33,834 nucleotides of DNA, taken from contig JAKTTS010000118.1 of assembly GCA_030560485.1 (NCBI GenBank), forward strand, positions 1 through 33,834, written 5' to 3'. This document shows, piece by piece, positions 18,701-25,729 of this stretch (the stretch's first letter is position 1; every line of letters begins with the position of its first letter). The notes below the pieces were generated by a model, which did no database searches, had not been told where the DNA came from, and saw only the letters and a list, made by a program, of their open reading frames with translations. The DNA comes from Ascoidea tarda (nom. inval.) (taxonomy: Eukaryota > Ascomycota > Saccharomycetes > Ascoideales > Ascoideaceae). The position numbers and the translations under genes are program-made.

Positions 18701-18967
18701 GATGCAAAAGAAGGTATGCAACTAGCATATGACAGTCTTGGAAAGAACTGGATTGTTGCAAGAAAGGCTGTGATAGATGCTGGAAATGAAGCCTCGCAAA
18801 GTGGAGGAGTACAAAGTGCAGCAGTAGCTATTGCAAAAGTTGCGCCAGTGGTGTTGATAAGACCAATAATTGGAGCCACAGAAGCTCTATCGAAGGCTCT
18901 TCTTGGTGTAACAAACCAGCTTGATCCCCAGCAACGATTGAACTCAGAAGAAAAATACAAGCACTGA
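12773..18967 (+). CDS. ATG2: Autophagy lipid-transfer protein Atg2
   Basis: 2,064 residues, single exon. The N-terminus WIPQNLQKRLLRYILEQLSL followed by DLKNLDVSLG and LKLTVSGGVNI matches the chorein domain of yeast Atg2. C-terminal landmarks also match: VPTSTWNKF-like IPTSTWNKF, LHVDQDTLDF (about 1654), LDYKPKKIDYAG, LMNFF-like FMNFF, TKTTT-like IKTTTNELLK, GTQTLLENAEEAFGG, SLYADQPVDAKEG (about 1968) and RPIIGATEALSK. Atg2 is a long rod that carries phospholipid from the ER to the growing phagophore, working with Atg18 and Atg9. It is some 470 residues longer than S. cerevisiae Atg2 (1,592); much of the excess is low-complexity Asn/Asp/Ser sequence at about 120-190, 245-305, 360-420 and 490-550, including LNN repeats and an Asp run, presumably loops outside the lipid groove. 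Confidence 0.97.
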   Translation: MAPQWIPQNLQKRLLRYILEQLSLFSEIDLKNLDVSLGTINSQIVIQDIQIDPEKFKIPGFFLRDGKFERLDLKLTVSGGVNINANGLNLTLALSNNLNLNDSSTNSIFSLAQSTADLANSVMLASDNDDYFNDLNDSTDLNDLNNSNDSNSNDSSDNDTSNNNNTNSTSIPNDKPQKNNSTFNTYVTKAVELALSRLQFNCSNIYIKLIDQLFTLALNIDQISFITIDGIRKISFKGLKVSILNPQSINKGLEYNNNNNNNIHSNNTDTDNDTNSVNSSNSNSYSDNNINNNDSNDDEEFESDSDIENQMSASSFLIPHDNQQINSLMETMYLSTNETETDSIYLSANSDVLNSNFNKRSSFINNKSFIHNNLNNLNNLNNLNNLNNTNNKINPNNINQNRKPLTNDNHPHYPILLHINDIDLQFEGLSTVSNLSLIIDKLNIALSPLPQSLDYIFNSLARISRSINKKKTSSNLNSNNFLRNNTRINSRKSSLNLKRHPINTENNLSSINEQTYNPNNLNNLNLNNNNKDNSDGNDDDDDNDDDDDDDLNFFSKLAINQFVINFESALKDNGDFALPETLRLVLNNININRKSQNGLIYGGVSKLNLLNNKNDILIEFKNDDTNSNNINNNSFNNKNQESTNNQKDEIRFEIFKNKFNKISETTILCSKPIFMNFNSNNFKIITDYIKKFQPAIQMFFKIKFQSFTSSSQIKTNTPNLNPMSYQNTQRLKFSNLSKSMSSSYYFNSNYNAIKDRDLLILQTGLIQLNLSIDISAMINFTILPISFNSNTGKLLINKVLVTTQDFKNSPNPEYEELLSITGFELINLVKEHQVKVYDSNYKETLLSTSLITTIKDVKINHNLKNLLQLTNKTKSFMDIVIGNNDPSNDAPILKQNKDKKFKRDGKRKVRMSNTVLIHGIQSLYCHLEIQSINLSLENPNIIDFDNLSDITLVDKFGSITGEISKLKVNCFKDNSFQVILNDISFNRKFRNKRGINKTENFVEMANPENRGFPLVILKLKDNNVRAFLSNLKVEYFTSWLAILNKNNADESLGSEKDPVSSTARAQSDIKIKICDCAIGLNPLRLPCKGLLLIHKGDAEVLVGSDIFSKFTFRSLSLLLIDDVFNILDATESRTSRQWALANKNIPYNNLSSLPTWSQSAWFLSRGFALIGSINLLGGSFVVNDINKLIKMNDKTKAITDLKINVEVLRLELCADSCQTLSALLVDLKDQVNLTMEQKYKFSYKNPIDVFDGVEPKAFTFSKDSNEALKNNIEFDEKNSMFGQRSMDLSSSLGFVDSYYGSGSGSGSASNLASTITNGSFDNQDFLGQENKRSNIKPFVSDSSESESNFSIDDEHFDSKTISDSSEGNITFLPFKLYLNVLKGDILLYDGYDWKETRTTIKKVVRNVEKAASAAEILRANLRNSKSVRFDPVEERQLTFTRRDSLGEYGFANRINEDGDIDDNEENEDVVGHTIFDSIHISLPVGRDPSHLTRSINYNINMNDTNSIISNDSTITRNLSPRKIASSIRKSQKKLRLRRSKYHKVSLELNEVEVDMTIFSSGNATVLSSSNVYKYRTEEEDDSTILFVVDLKVRDFEIVDHIPTSTWNKFAVYMREAGDREVGVNMIRFQIASVRPVPYLEATEMIMKCHTLPLKLHVDQDTLDFVTRFFGFKDNRFIIKIPYDEVPFIQKFTINSVHVKLDYKPKKIDYAGITSGKTTEFMNFFILEGADITLKKVVVYGVSGFTKLGDLLNDLWMPDVKATQIKGILNGLAPSVMRLGTGMKDLVVIPINEYRKDGRVIRSLQKGAFTFIKTTTNELLKIGVKVAGGTQTLLENAEEAFGGSGSSARIAFNQQDERFRHNRTKYQRRKNNTTQDNMNSSLIGKSSLSVGSLEPIGGRSVYRQTLETFPEDDFDEDYYYKKVSFGSKANKSGINPRRNHMYNNVFSDSEDDSEGEILDESSDEQQKIISLYADQPVDAKEGMQLAYDSLGKNWIVARKAVIDAGNEASQSGGVQSAAVAIAKVAPVVLIRPIIGATEALSKALLGVTNQLDPQQRLNSEEKYKH
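13889..13924 (+). repeat. AATCTTAAC nonanucleotide repeat coding Asn-Leu-Asn
   Basis: Four perfect in-frame 9-bp units plus a partial one within an Asn-rich insert of Atg2. Confidence 0.9.
14366..14423 (+). repeat. GAT/GAC tract coding an Asp run in Atg2
   Basis: Mixed GAT and GAC codons give about fifteen Asp with a few Asn and Gly, within a disordered insert of Atg2. The mixed codons suggest the acidity is maintained and is not a fresh slippage product. Confidence 0.8.
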
Positions 18968-19133
18968 CAGGTTTTGTTTTGTTTCAGAAATGTTTTCTCT
19001 GCAAATATTTTATATTCTAATGGTCAAATTTTAGTTTTTCATGGTTTTGCTATCATTGTATGATTAATTTTTTCTTGTTTTATTTAGTTTAGTGTTATTT
19101 TGGTATTTAGTTCTGGGTTTTGTTAGAAATAGT

Positions 19134-19175
19134 TTTTGCTTCTTTTGCTTCTTTTGCTTCTTTTGCTTCTTTTGC
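19134..19175 (+). repeat. TTTTGCTTC tandem repeat, four units
   Basis: Four perfect 9-bp units at 19134-19169 plus a partial TTTTGC, directly before the GC-rich inverted repeat in the GYP2 upstream region. Confidence 0.9.
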
Positions 19176-19195
19176 ACTGATTTCGGCTAAAAATA

Positions 19196-19226
19196 GCCGG
19201 CCGCGGTTCGATTCCCGACCGCGGCC
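19196..19226. promoter_or_regulatory. GC-rich inverted repeat with an exact tRNA B-box sequence in its centre
   Basis: GGCCGCGGT (19199-19207) and ACCGCGGCC (19218-19226) are perfect 9-bp arms around a 10-bp centre. GGTTCGATTCC at 19205-19215 matches the extended TFIIIC B-box consensus GGTTCGANTCC, but flanking bases do not make a T-arm stem and no A box or cloverleaf lies upstream, so this is not a tRNA gene. It may be a site for a zinc-cluster factor (CGG and CCG triplets 12 bp apart) or an isolated TFIIIC site. Confidence 0.5.
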
Positions 19227-19412
19227 TCAGCGTCTGCGTTTTGCCCACGAGAAGAGTTTGGAACAGAGTTGGGAATTTGTGATGGTTCTTCTCCACCACC
19301 AAATCCTTCGTGCTCCTGCTTCTTGTGCTGATTTAGCTGCTTGCAGTTGGTCCTCTTTGATCTTCTTTACTAATTGGCTTGTTTGCTTTGACCCAGGCTT
19401 GTCACACTCAGC

Positions 19413-22400
19413 ATGGCTTTCTTCCAGACCCTAAAGAACAAAGCCGCCGAATCGCTCTTCAACAAGATATCAAGCTACAAACCTTCAAAGCTAGAGCTAT
19501 TCAGAGATGAATTCAAATTACCTTCAGATGAATCAATTGTTGAGGAGTCGAATGTCGAAATATCTTTGTATTCTCCTTACTCTTCCGAAGCTCCAACCCA
19601 GAGCCCAAACAACATCCCACGCCAATCTGAGACTCCTCAAATTAGCGATTATCAAGATAACGATGATTCGATATCTATTTATTTTGCAGGCAAATTGTTT
19701 TTAACTCAACATTTTTTGGTATTCAAGGACACTTACGACGAAAAAGTTTGTTCTTTTGTTCTTCATTTAAACACTATCAAAAAATTTAAAGAGAAACAGT
19801 TGAATCAGTCATTTTTGTTTGGTTTGACTATTCAAACCTACTCTAATTTGACTTTGACCATCCAATTTATCGGAATTAGATCTAATTCAGAGAGGTTTGC
19901 TTTTAATTTTAAAAAATTGTTGAAAAAAAATTTATCAAATTTGAAATTATTAAAGCCTTTTTTACTGACTCTCTACTCAGAATATTTATTAGCCAAAAAT
20001 CTAATTGGAACTGATCCAGAAACTGCAGCCTCATTGGTTCCTCCACAAGGTGGTTTGGGTCTAATATTCAAGTATCCTGGAAATCCGAAAGTTCTTAGGG
20101 ATAAATCCAAAATGAGATTGTGGTTCAATTACTTGAAATCAAATGGTAAAAACCTAACTCTTACCAAACAAAATCTATTCTACCGTTTGATAAGAATTGG
20201 TTTGCCCAATAGAATAAGGGGCGAAATCTGGGAACTATGTTGTGGTTCAATGTATTTAAGATATCAAAATCAAACTCTATACCAAGACATTCTCAATGAA
20301 AATAGTGGCAAAAATTCTCAAGCAATAGAAGAAATCGAAAAGGACTTGAATAGGTCTTTACCTGAATATCCTGCCTATCAAAATGAAGAAGGTATTCATC
20401 GATTAAGAAACGTTTTAACTGCCTATTCATGGAAAAATCCTGAAGTTGGTTATTGTCAAGCAATGAATATAGTTGTAGCCGCTTTATTAATTTATATGTC
20501 AGAAGAGCAGGCTTTTTGGTGTTTAAGTGTCTTGTGTGATAAATATTGTCCAGGCTATTACTCAAAAACAATGTACGGAACATTATTAGACCAAAAAGTT
20601 TTTGAAGCATTGGTTGAAAAGACAATGCCCATATTATGGGAACATATCACTAGAAACGATATTCAACTATCAATTGTATCTTTACCCTGGTTTTTATCTT
20701 TATTTCTCTCCTCAATGCCTTTAGTCTTTGCATTCAGAATTATTGACGTCTTTTTCCTCCAGGGTCCAAAAACATTATTCCAAGTAGCTTTAGCCATTTT
20801 AAAAATTAATGGAGAAGAATTACTAAGTACAACTGATGACGGTACTTTTATTTCAATACTCAAAAATTATTTCAGTATATTAGATCAATCTGCGCATCCA
20901 AATGCTAAAAACGAAAATTATAGAAACATAACAAAGTTTCAAGAATTATTAGTCGTTGCCTTTAAAGAATTTTTTGTTATAACTGATGATATGATTATGG
21001 AATATCGTTATAAACATAAAGATAAAGTGTTCCAAGATATCGAGAGTTTCGTCAAAAGAACTCAAATTAGAAACTTACCAAGAACTCCCAATCTTTCTTC
21101 CGAAGATATTTCAAATATATATGATAGATATTATCAGATCATTCAACAAAATTTGGACAATCTTAACAACGGAATTTATAACAGTAACCCCATCAAGGAT
21201 ACTAATTTTGGCTCTTCTTCTTTAATGGATTTTAAAAAATTCCAATTGTTCATGTCTCAAACATGCTATTGGGTTAATATAACTGATAGTGAGCTTATAA
21301 ATAACCTCCAATTTATCAAAAATCAAGAGAGCTTTTTATCAAGATTATTTTTAAAGTTTGCTAAAGATAGAAATGGAAGCTTAAGTTTAAATGAATTAAT
21401 AAGAGTGATCAATAGATTGGTTTGTAGAGATTTAATGAAATCTCTTGAAAATTTTTTCAAACTATATGATACTCAAAATACTGGTTTTATTGACAAAGAT
21501 GGTATTTTGCAAATGTCTGAAGGTTTGTTGTACTTGACTACAAAATTATCTGAAGGTTTATTGTTTGATAAAATAACAGAAAAAAAAATCCAAAATGCTT
21601 ATGACAAAAAATTTAATTCATTGTTAATTTTAAGAGAAAAAGAAATGAAATCAAAAAAACTTACCTTAATTGACGAATTTAAACAAGAAGGCTACAGTCA
21701 AGAAGAAATTGAAAAAAAAATCAATGAAATATTCTCTAATACTAAAGCCAAAGTATTACCAGAGGAAATTGTTATTGACAAAAAAATTTATCAACATGAG
21801 CAGATGGAAAGGTATTTATTAGCTGCTAGCAATTTTATTCAAAGAGCATTTGAATATGCTCAGCCAGTAGAACCTATTGAAAAAAATTTGCTTCAAATCG
21901 ACGATCTGAAAAATGATTCGTATCTTCTGAAATCGGATGATGAAAGTTTTGATTATGACGACAAGAGTGCTTTAACTCTTAAGGCAAATAAAGCATTAAA
22001 CGATAAACCTTTAATAATGGATTTGGCCACTTTTCGTATGGTAATATTAGCTGATGAAACATATGAACTATTTTTCACAAATACCTTACCAGATTCTATT
22101 CAAGTTAAGGGATTCCATAGCTCCAATAATAATAAAGATAATAGAAAATTGAGGGATATGCTAGATAGTTTATTTGCAGATGGTAGGAGAATGGCAAATG
22201 AAGTGCGTAAACGTATTGACAATAATGTTGGAAATGGAGGTTCTCCATCTGATAATGCCAGTATTACCAGTGGAAGAAGTTCAAGAAGAGCAACAATTAA
22301 CTCTAGCATCAATTATGAGGAAGAAGATGATGATTTTGCAATCAACAACAACGATGTTCATGATCAAGATTTACTTCTTGGAGCTGAAATAAAAGTTCTA

Positions 22401-22571
22401 AATGATATACCAACCAGTGGGTTGGCATCAAACGAAACAAAAAATATTGTAAGAGATAAAGAGCTAGACCAGGAAATTAAAATTGGTATGAAGATGGGAT
22501 TAAATGGAGGTTCTTCAAAGTCTGAAACGAATCTTGTGAAAAAATTTATGAACTTGGATATTGAACACTAG
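19413..22571 (+). CDS. GYP2: Rab GTPase-activating protein Gyp2/Mdr1 (GRAM-TBC-EF hand)
   Basis: 1,052 residues. The start MAFFQTLKNKA resembles yeast Mdr1/Gyp2 (MSFFDSLRQKA). A GRAM-like domain at about 85-200 contains GKLFLTQHFLVFKD and the LTIQFIGIR strand. The TBC domain starts near 263 with GLPNRIRGEIWELCCG; its catalytic Arg finger is in IEKDLNR (about 310) and its Gln finger in VGYCQAMN (about 344-351), so GAP activity is expected. EF-hand-like loops DRNGSLSLNE (about 651) and DTQNTGFIDKDG follow, then a predicted coiled coil and an acidic, Asn-rich tail. The family stimulates GTP hydrolysis by Ypt6-type Rabs at the Golgi/endosome. About 100 residues longer than the S. cerevisiae protein (950), mainly in the tail. 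Confidence 0.96.
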   Translation: MAFFQTLKNKAAESLFNKISSYKPSKLELFRDEFKLPSDESIVEESNVEISLYSPYSSEAPTQSPNNIPRQSETPQISDYQDNDDSISIYFAGKLFLTQHFLVFKDTYDEKVCSFVLHLNTIKKFKEKQLNQSFLFGLTIQTYSNLTLTIQFIGIRSNSERFAFNFKKLLKKNLSNLKLLKPFLLTLYSEYLLAKNLIGTDPETAASLVPPQGGLGLIFKYPGNPKVLRDKSKMRLWFNYLKSNGKNLTLTKQNLFYRLIRIGLPNRIRGEIWELCCGSMYLRYQNQTLYQDILNENSGKNSQAIEEIEKDLNRSLPEYPAYQNEEGIHRLRNVLTAYSWKNPEVGYCQAMNIVVAALLIYMSEEQAFWCLSVLCDKYCPGYYSKTMYGTLLDQKVFEALVEKTMPILWEHITRNDIQLSIVSLPWFLSLFLSSMPLVFAFRIIDVFFLQGPKTLFQVALAILKINGEELLSTTDDGTFISILKNYFSILDQSAHPNAKNENYRNITKFQELLVVAFKEFFVITDDMIMEYRYKHKDKVFQDIESFVKRTQIRNLPRTPNLSSEDISNIYDRYYQIIQQNLDNLNNGIYNSNPIKDTNFGSSSLMDFKKFQLFMSQTCYWVNITDSELINNLQFIKNQESFLSRLFLKFAKDRNGSLSLNELIRVINRLVCRDLMKSLENFFKLYDTQNTGFIDKDGILQMSEGLLYLTTKLSEGLLFDKITEKKIQNAYDKKFNSLLILREKEMKSKKLTLIDEFKQEGYSQEEIEKKINEIFSNTKAKVLPEEIVIDKKIYQHEQMERYLLAASNFIQRAFEYAQPVEPIEKNLLQIDDLKNDSYLLKSDDESFDYDDKSALTLKANKALNDKPLIMDLATFRMVILADETYELFFTNTLPDSIQVKGFHSSNNNKDNRKLRDMLDSLFADGRRMANEVRKRIDNNVGNGGSPSDNASITSGRSSRRATINSSINYEEEDDDFAINNNDVHDQDLLLGAEIKVLNDIPTSGLASNETKNIVRDKELDQEIKIGMKMGLNGGSSKSETNLVKKFMNLDIEH

Positions 22572-23346
22572 TCTTTCCCCCCCTTTTTTTTTATTATTTT
22601 TATTATTTTATCTGATTAATTGATTTTTTTAATTTTGTTTACATTTTTCAAGTTTTTTTTGTTATGTTTTTATTTTTGATTCTGGAGGATTCTTTACCTT
22701 TTCCTTCTTTTTTTTCAATTTTATATCTAGTTGTTTTTAGTTTAGAGAAATTTATGGATTTTACCTTTTATCATCAAAAGTTTTCTTAACGGGCTTTTCT
22801 TTAACACTCAAAACTTGTTCAAATTTTGTCCAAATTTTGTTTCAATAACAAATAACAGATAGCAAAAAAGAAACAAATTTACAGTGTTGTTGGTTTCCAG
22901 TAAAGAAATGATTACATTTAACTTTGAGTTGGCTAGAATCTACTTGTTTTTTAATAAAACCTGACACCCTAAACCAGTAATAAATGGGTTTTAATCTGGT
23001 ATTCGATTAAATGTTGAAAGAGACATTAGCAAATTAATTTTGGGGAACATTTCAATTCCAACGAATTTTTTAAAGAAGATTAATCGAATAACTCACTAAG
23101 GTTTTAAGATTGAAATTATCGCTCAATAATTAAATGTTTTTTGAAGCCATAAATCATGGTTTAAAGGTGACCACACAGTATCTAACTTAATTCGTTTTAT
23201 TTTACTTTTACTGATGTTCATCAAACAAGATTCTCATTAACAAGAAGTTTACAACCACTAAAGATAAAATTTATCCCATCAAGTTTTATGTTTGAACTTA
23301 GAGGGATAGAGTCAAAAACAAAAAAGGTATGGAAATATACCAATAT

Positions 23347-23378
23347 AAAAATACAAAAATACAAAAATACAAAAATAC
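23347..23378. repeat. AAAAATAC tandem repeat
   Basis: Four perfect 8-bp units followed by a partial unit, in noncoding DNA. Confidence 0.9.
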
Positions 23379-23900
23379 AAAAGAAACTTACAAAAAACCA
23401 CAATTTTCAATTGTTTTAATAACATCTTGTTTTTAAATAACTCTTAGAAATAACGAAGGCTAAATTTGAACAAAATAATAAGCAAAATGAATGGCCATAT
23501 ATTTTATCTTTTTTTTGTGAATATCTCGTTTAAGCATCGATGGTATTCTACTGGGTTTATTGTTACTATTGTAACTAGTGTATTTTGTTTTATCTGATGA
23601 TCAGCTTTAAGTAATTGAAGGAATTAGTTTTTTATAATTAGATTATTATTAAAAGAAGCCGAATTTTGGATAATGTGTAACAAGAAAATGGACTTGGTAT
23701 ATGATATGTTGATAATAGAGTGGTTGTTTTCCACTTGAGGCCTACTTGGGGGAAACTTTTTAAGGAAAAAAATTGAACACTAGGAACATAATACAATATA
23801 ATATAATGATATAATAATAGAGTAATGAAGAAAAAATTTACACAAACTCCACAGAATAAGAAAAAGATTTTGGGATTATTTACGAAAGATTAATTAATTA

Positions 23901-23950
23901 AATGAATAAATGAATGAACGAATGAATGAGTGAATGAATGAAATGAAATA
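23901..23950. repeat. Imperfect GAAT tetranucleotide microsatellite
   Basis: About eleven tetranucleotide units with interruptions (GAAC, GAGT, AAAT), in noncoding DNA. Confidence 0.85.
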
Positions 23951-25160
23951 AAGATTATTCAAATTGTTTTAAATAATTTAAATAATTTGAGTTGAGATAA
24001 TTGAATGTTATCAAAAGGATATTGAAACCATAAAGATATTTGAATATTGAGTAGAATAATGTATGAAATAATATTATTTAAATTTTGAATTAATATAAGA
24101 AATAGTTTTAAAATGGTTTTGAAATTTCAAAAATTGCAATAAATTAAGAGAATTTGAAATAATTGAAAACTTTGCCAAAGTTTAGCTAAAATTTAATCAA
24201 AACTTAACAAAAACTTAGTATAAATCTAAGAGAAACAAGTAAATACTAAATGAAATTATTTGAAATTAAAAAAAATAAAAACTATAGAAGAAAATTTCAG
24301 GCTTCTATATAATAAAAAACACTGCTAAAAATATTGGACATAAACAATTACCAAATCATGCTTTTCAAGATTCATTAATACATTTGGTTGATTATAGAAA
24401 TTTTGATTGAAAATCGTATTTCTTTTCTTTCTTTTCTTTGTTTGGTATTTAAGTTATATGAAAAATTTGGAATATAAAAATATAAAGATATCGAAATTAA
24501 ATTGTCTTTATTTAACTGTTTTGTTGTTATTAGAATTGTTTTGATCGTGATATCGATATATCAAAATTTTTGTAATTTTCTAAAACTTGGAAAAACTGGG
24601 AAAAAAAGTGAGAAAAATTGGATAAATTATGTTGAGATTCTACGAGAAAGGTACAAAAACAATAAGATTTGAAAATATGAAAGTTGCGAAAAAAAAAAAA
24701 AAAAACAAGTTAAGAAATAAAATGGGAATAAAAAAAGACAAAATAATATTGATTAAATAACTTATAAACACAACTATTGGTAAGAGTAATTATTTAGATA
24801 TTGATTGGAGGTTTTTGGTTTGATTGGCATTGGTTTTGTATAGAAACTGGAGATTTGGAAACAAGAGTTGATAAAAGAAAAAGAAAAAGAAAAAGATGAA
24901 AAATTATTTGTTTTTGAAAACACTTTAAGATTAAAATGAAGACAAAAAGGTTCAAAAAGTACAGCCAAATTTCATAATTTTAGGAAAGATAATAAAAATG
25001 AGTCAAAATAAGTTGAGCAATTAAATACAAGGTAGCTAAATGTTATTGGAGAAAGTTGAAAAAAATGGAGATATTATTGAAGATGGGACAGAAACAGAAA
25101 GAGCAATTAAGTTGTGAATATAGTTGGTTGTAACTATTTATTGACATATCGAAACACCAA

Positions 25161-25499
25161 TCAGAAAGAGAAAGAAAAAAGAAGGTTGTAGAAACCAATG
25201 ATGGAGAATGAACCAACAGTAGAAGAGGGAATTGGAGGAAGATGGAGAGATGTAAACGATGGCTGTGTGTATTCTTGCCTTTTTGCTACCGAGAGTTGTA
25301 TAGAAACTGAGCCTGCTTCATCTCTGGCAGCAAAAGTAGCATTGAGGCAGGCTCCGAGGCCAGGTCCAAATGTTGGTGCCGCTGCGATCACTGGTGAACC
25401 GGACAAAAAGGACAATAGAAGCAAGACAATAGTACGCGTGTGTATGCAGTTCAGCGCGGATTGTGCTGGCAATATGCTTGTTTTGCTCTGCGGCTGCAT
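25161..25499 (-). CDS. Doubtful small secreted or GPI-type protein ORF in a GC-richer island
   Basis: The ORF is open from 25637, but the ATG at 25497-25499 gives a 112-residue product with a better layout: a hydrophobic segment IVLLLLSFLSGSPVIAAA at about 24-41 like a signal peptide, an N-glycosylation site NAT, a Lys-Arg pair (AKRQ) and a hydrophobic C-terminus SIIGFYNLLFSFSF, as in GPI-anchored proteins. I recognise no family. The opposite strand is also open (25198-25698, 166 codons), so the openness may just reflect the base composition of the island. Treat as a candidate, not an established gene. Confidence 0.25.
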   Translation of the reverse strand: MQPQSKTSILPAQSALNCIHTRTIVLLLLSFLSGSPVIAAAPTFGPGLGACLNATFAARDEAGSVSIQLSVAKRQEYTQPSFTSLHLPPIPSSTVGSFSIIGFYNLLFSFSF

Positions 25500-25683
25500 C
25501 TGCGCTGTGATTGGCCGGTGCGCGACGGCGATGGAGGCATTTTGCTTGAGTGGGCAGCTGGGGGTGGTGGAGATGGTGGAGGTGTTTTTGGTGCTTGAGG
25601 TGCTGGAGGTACTGGAAATAGTGCAATGTGCAAGCAAGTTTGATTGGCATACTAGTAGAGTGATTTTTTCAAATATAATGAGT

Positions 25684-25729
25684 GCTAGCTGTTTCTAGCA
25701 TGTTCATTGAAATTAGGAAACAGCTTAGC
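25684..25729. repeat. Imperfect inverted repeat (12-bp arms)
   Basis: GCTAGCTGTTTC at 25684-25695 and GAAACAGCTTAGC at 25717-25729 pair fully except for one bulged T, with a 21-base loop. It lies at the right edge of the GC-richer island. Confidence 0.7.

Larger units (their letters stand above)
18968..19412. promoter_or_regulatory. GYP2 promoter region with repeat and GC-rich palindrome
   Basis: 445 bp between ATG2 and GYP2. It holds the T-rich 3' flank of ATG2, a 9-bp tandem repeat (19134-19175), a GC-rich inverted repeat (19199-19226), and then a mixed, GC-richer stretch up to the start codon. A 104-codon open frame spanning 19120-19434 resembles no family and is probably chance. Confidence 0.6.
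22572..25160. other. Gene desert, left part
   Basis: About 2.6 kb, strongly AT-rich, beginning with the T-rich 3' flank of GYP2. Open frames are short (at most 64 codons) and low in complexity. It holds an AAAAATAC tandem repeat, a GAAT microsatellite and a 16-base A run near 24690. No RNA gene recognised. Confidence 0.7.

Noticed and set aside
19140-19226. A tRNA gene suggested by GGTTCGATTCC
   Set aside because: The bases flanking the B-box do not form a 5-bp T-stem, and no acceptor, anticodon or D arm or A box can be placed upstream.
23586-23610. A U6 snRNA or C/D snoRNA hinted at by TGATGATCAGC
   Set aside because: No ACAGAGA box precedes it and no box D or guide stem follows at a suitable distance.
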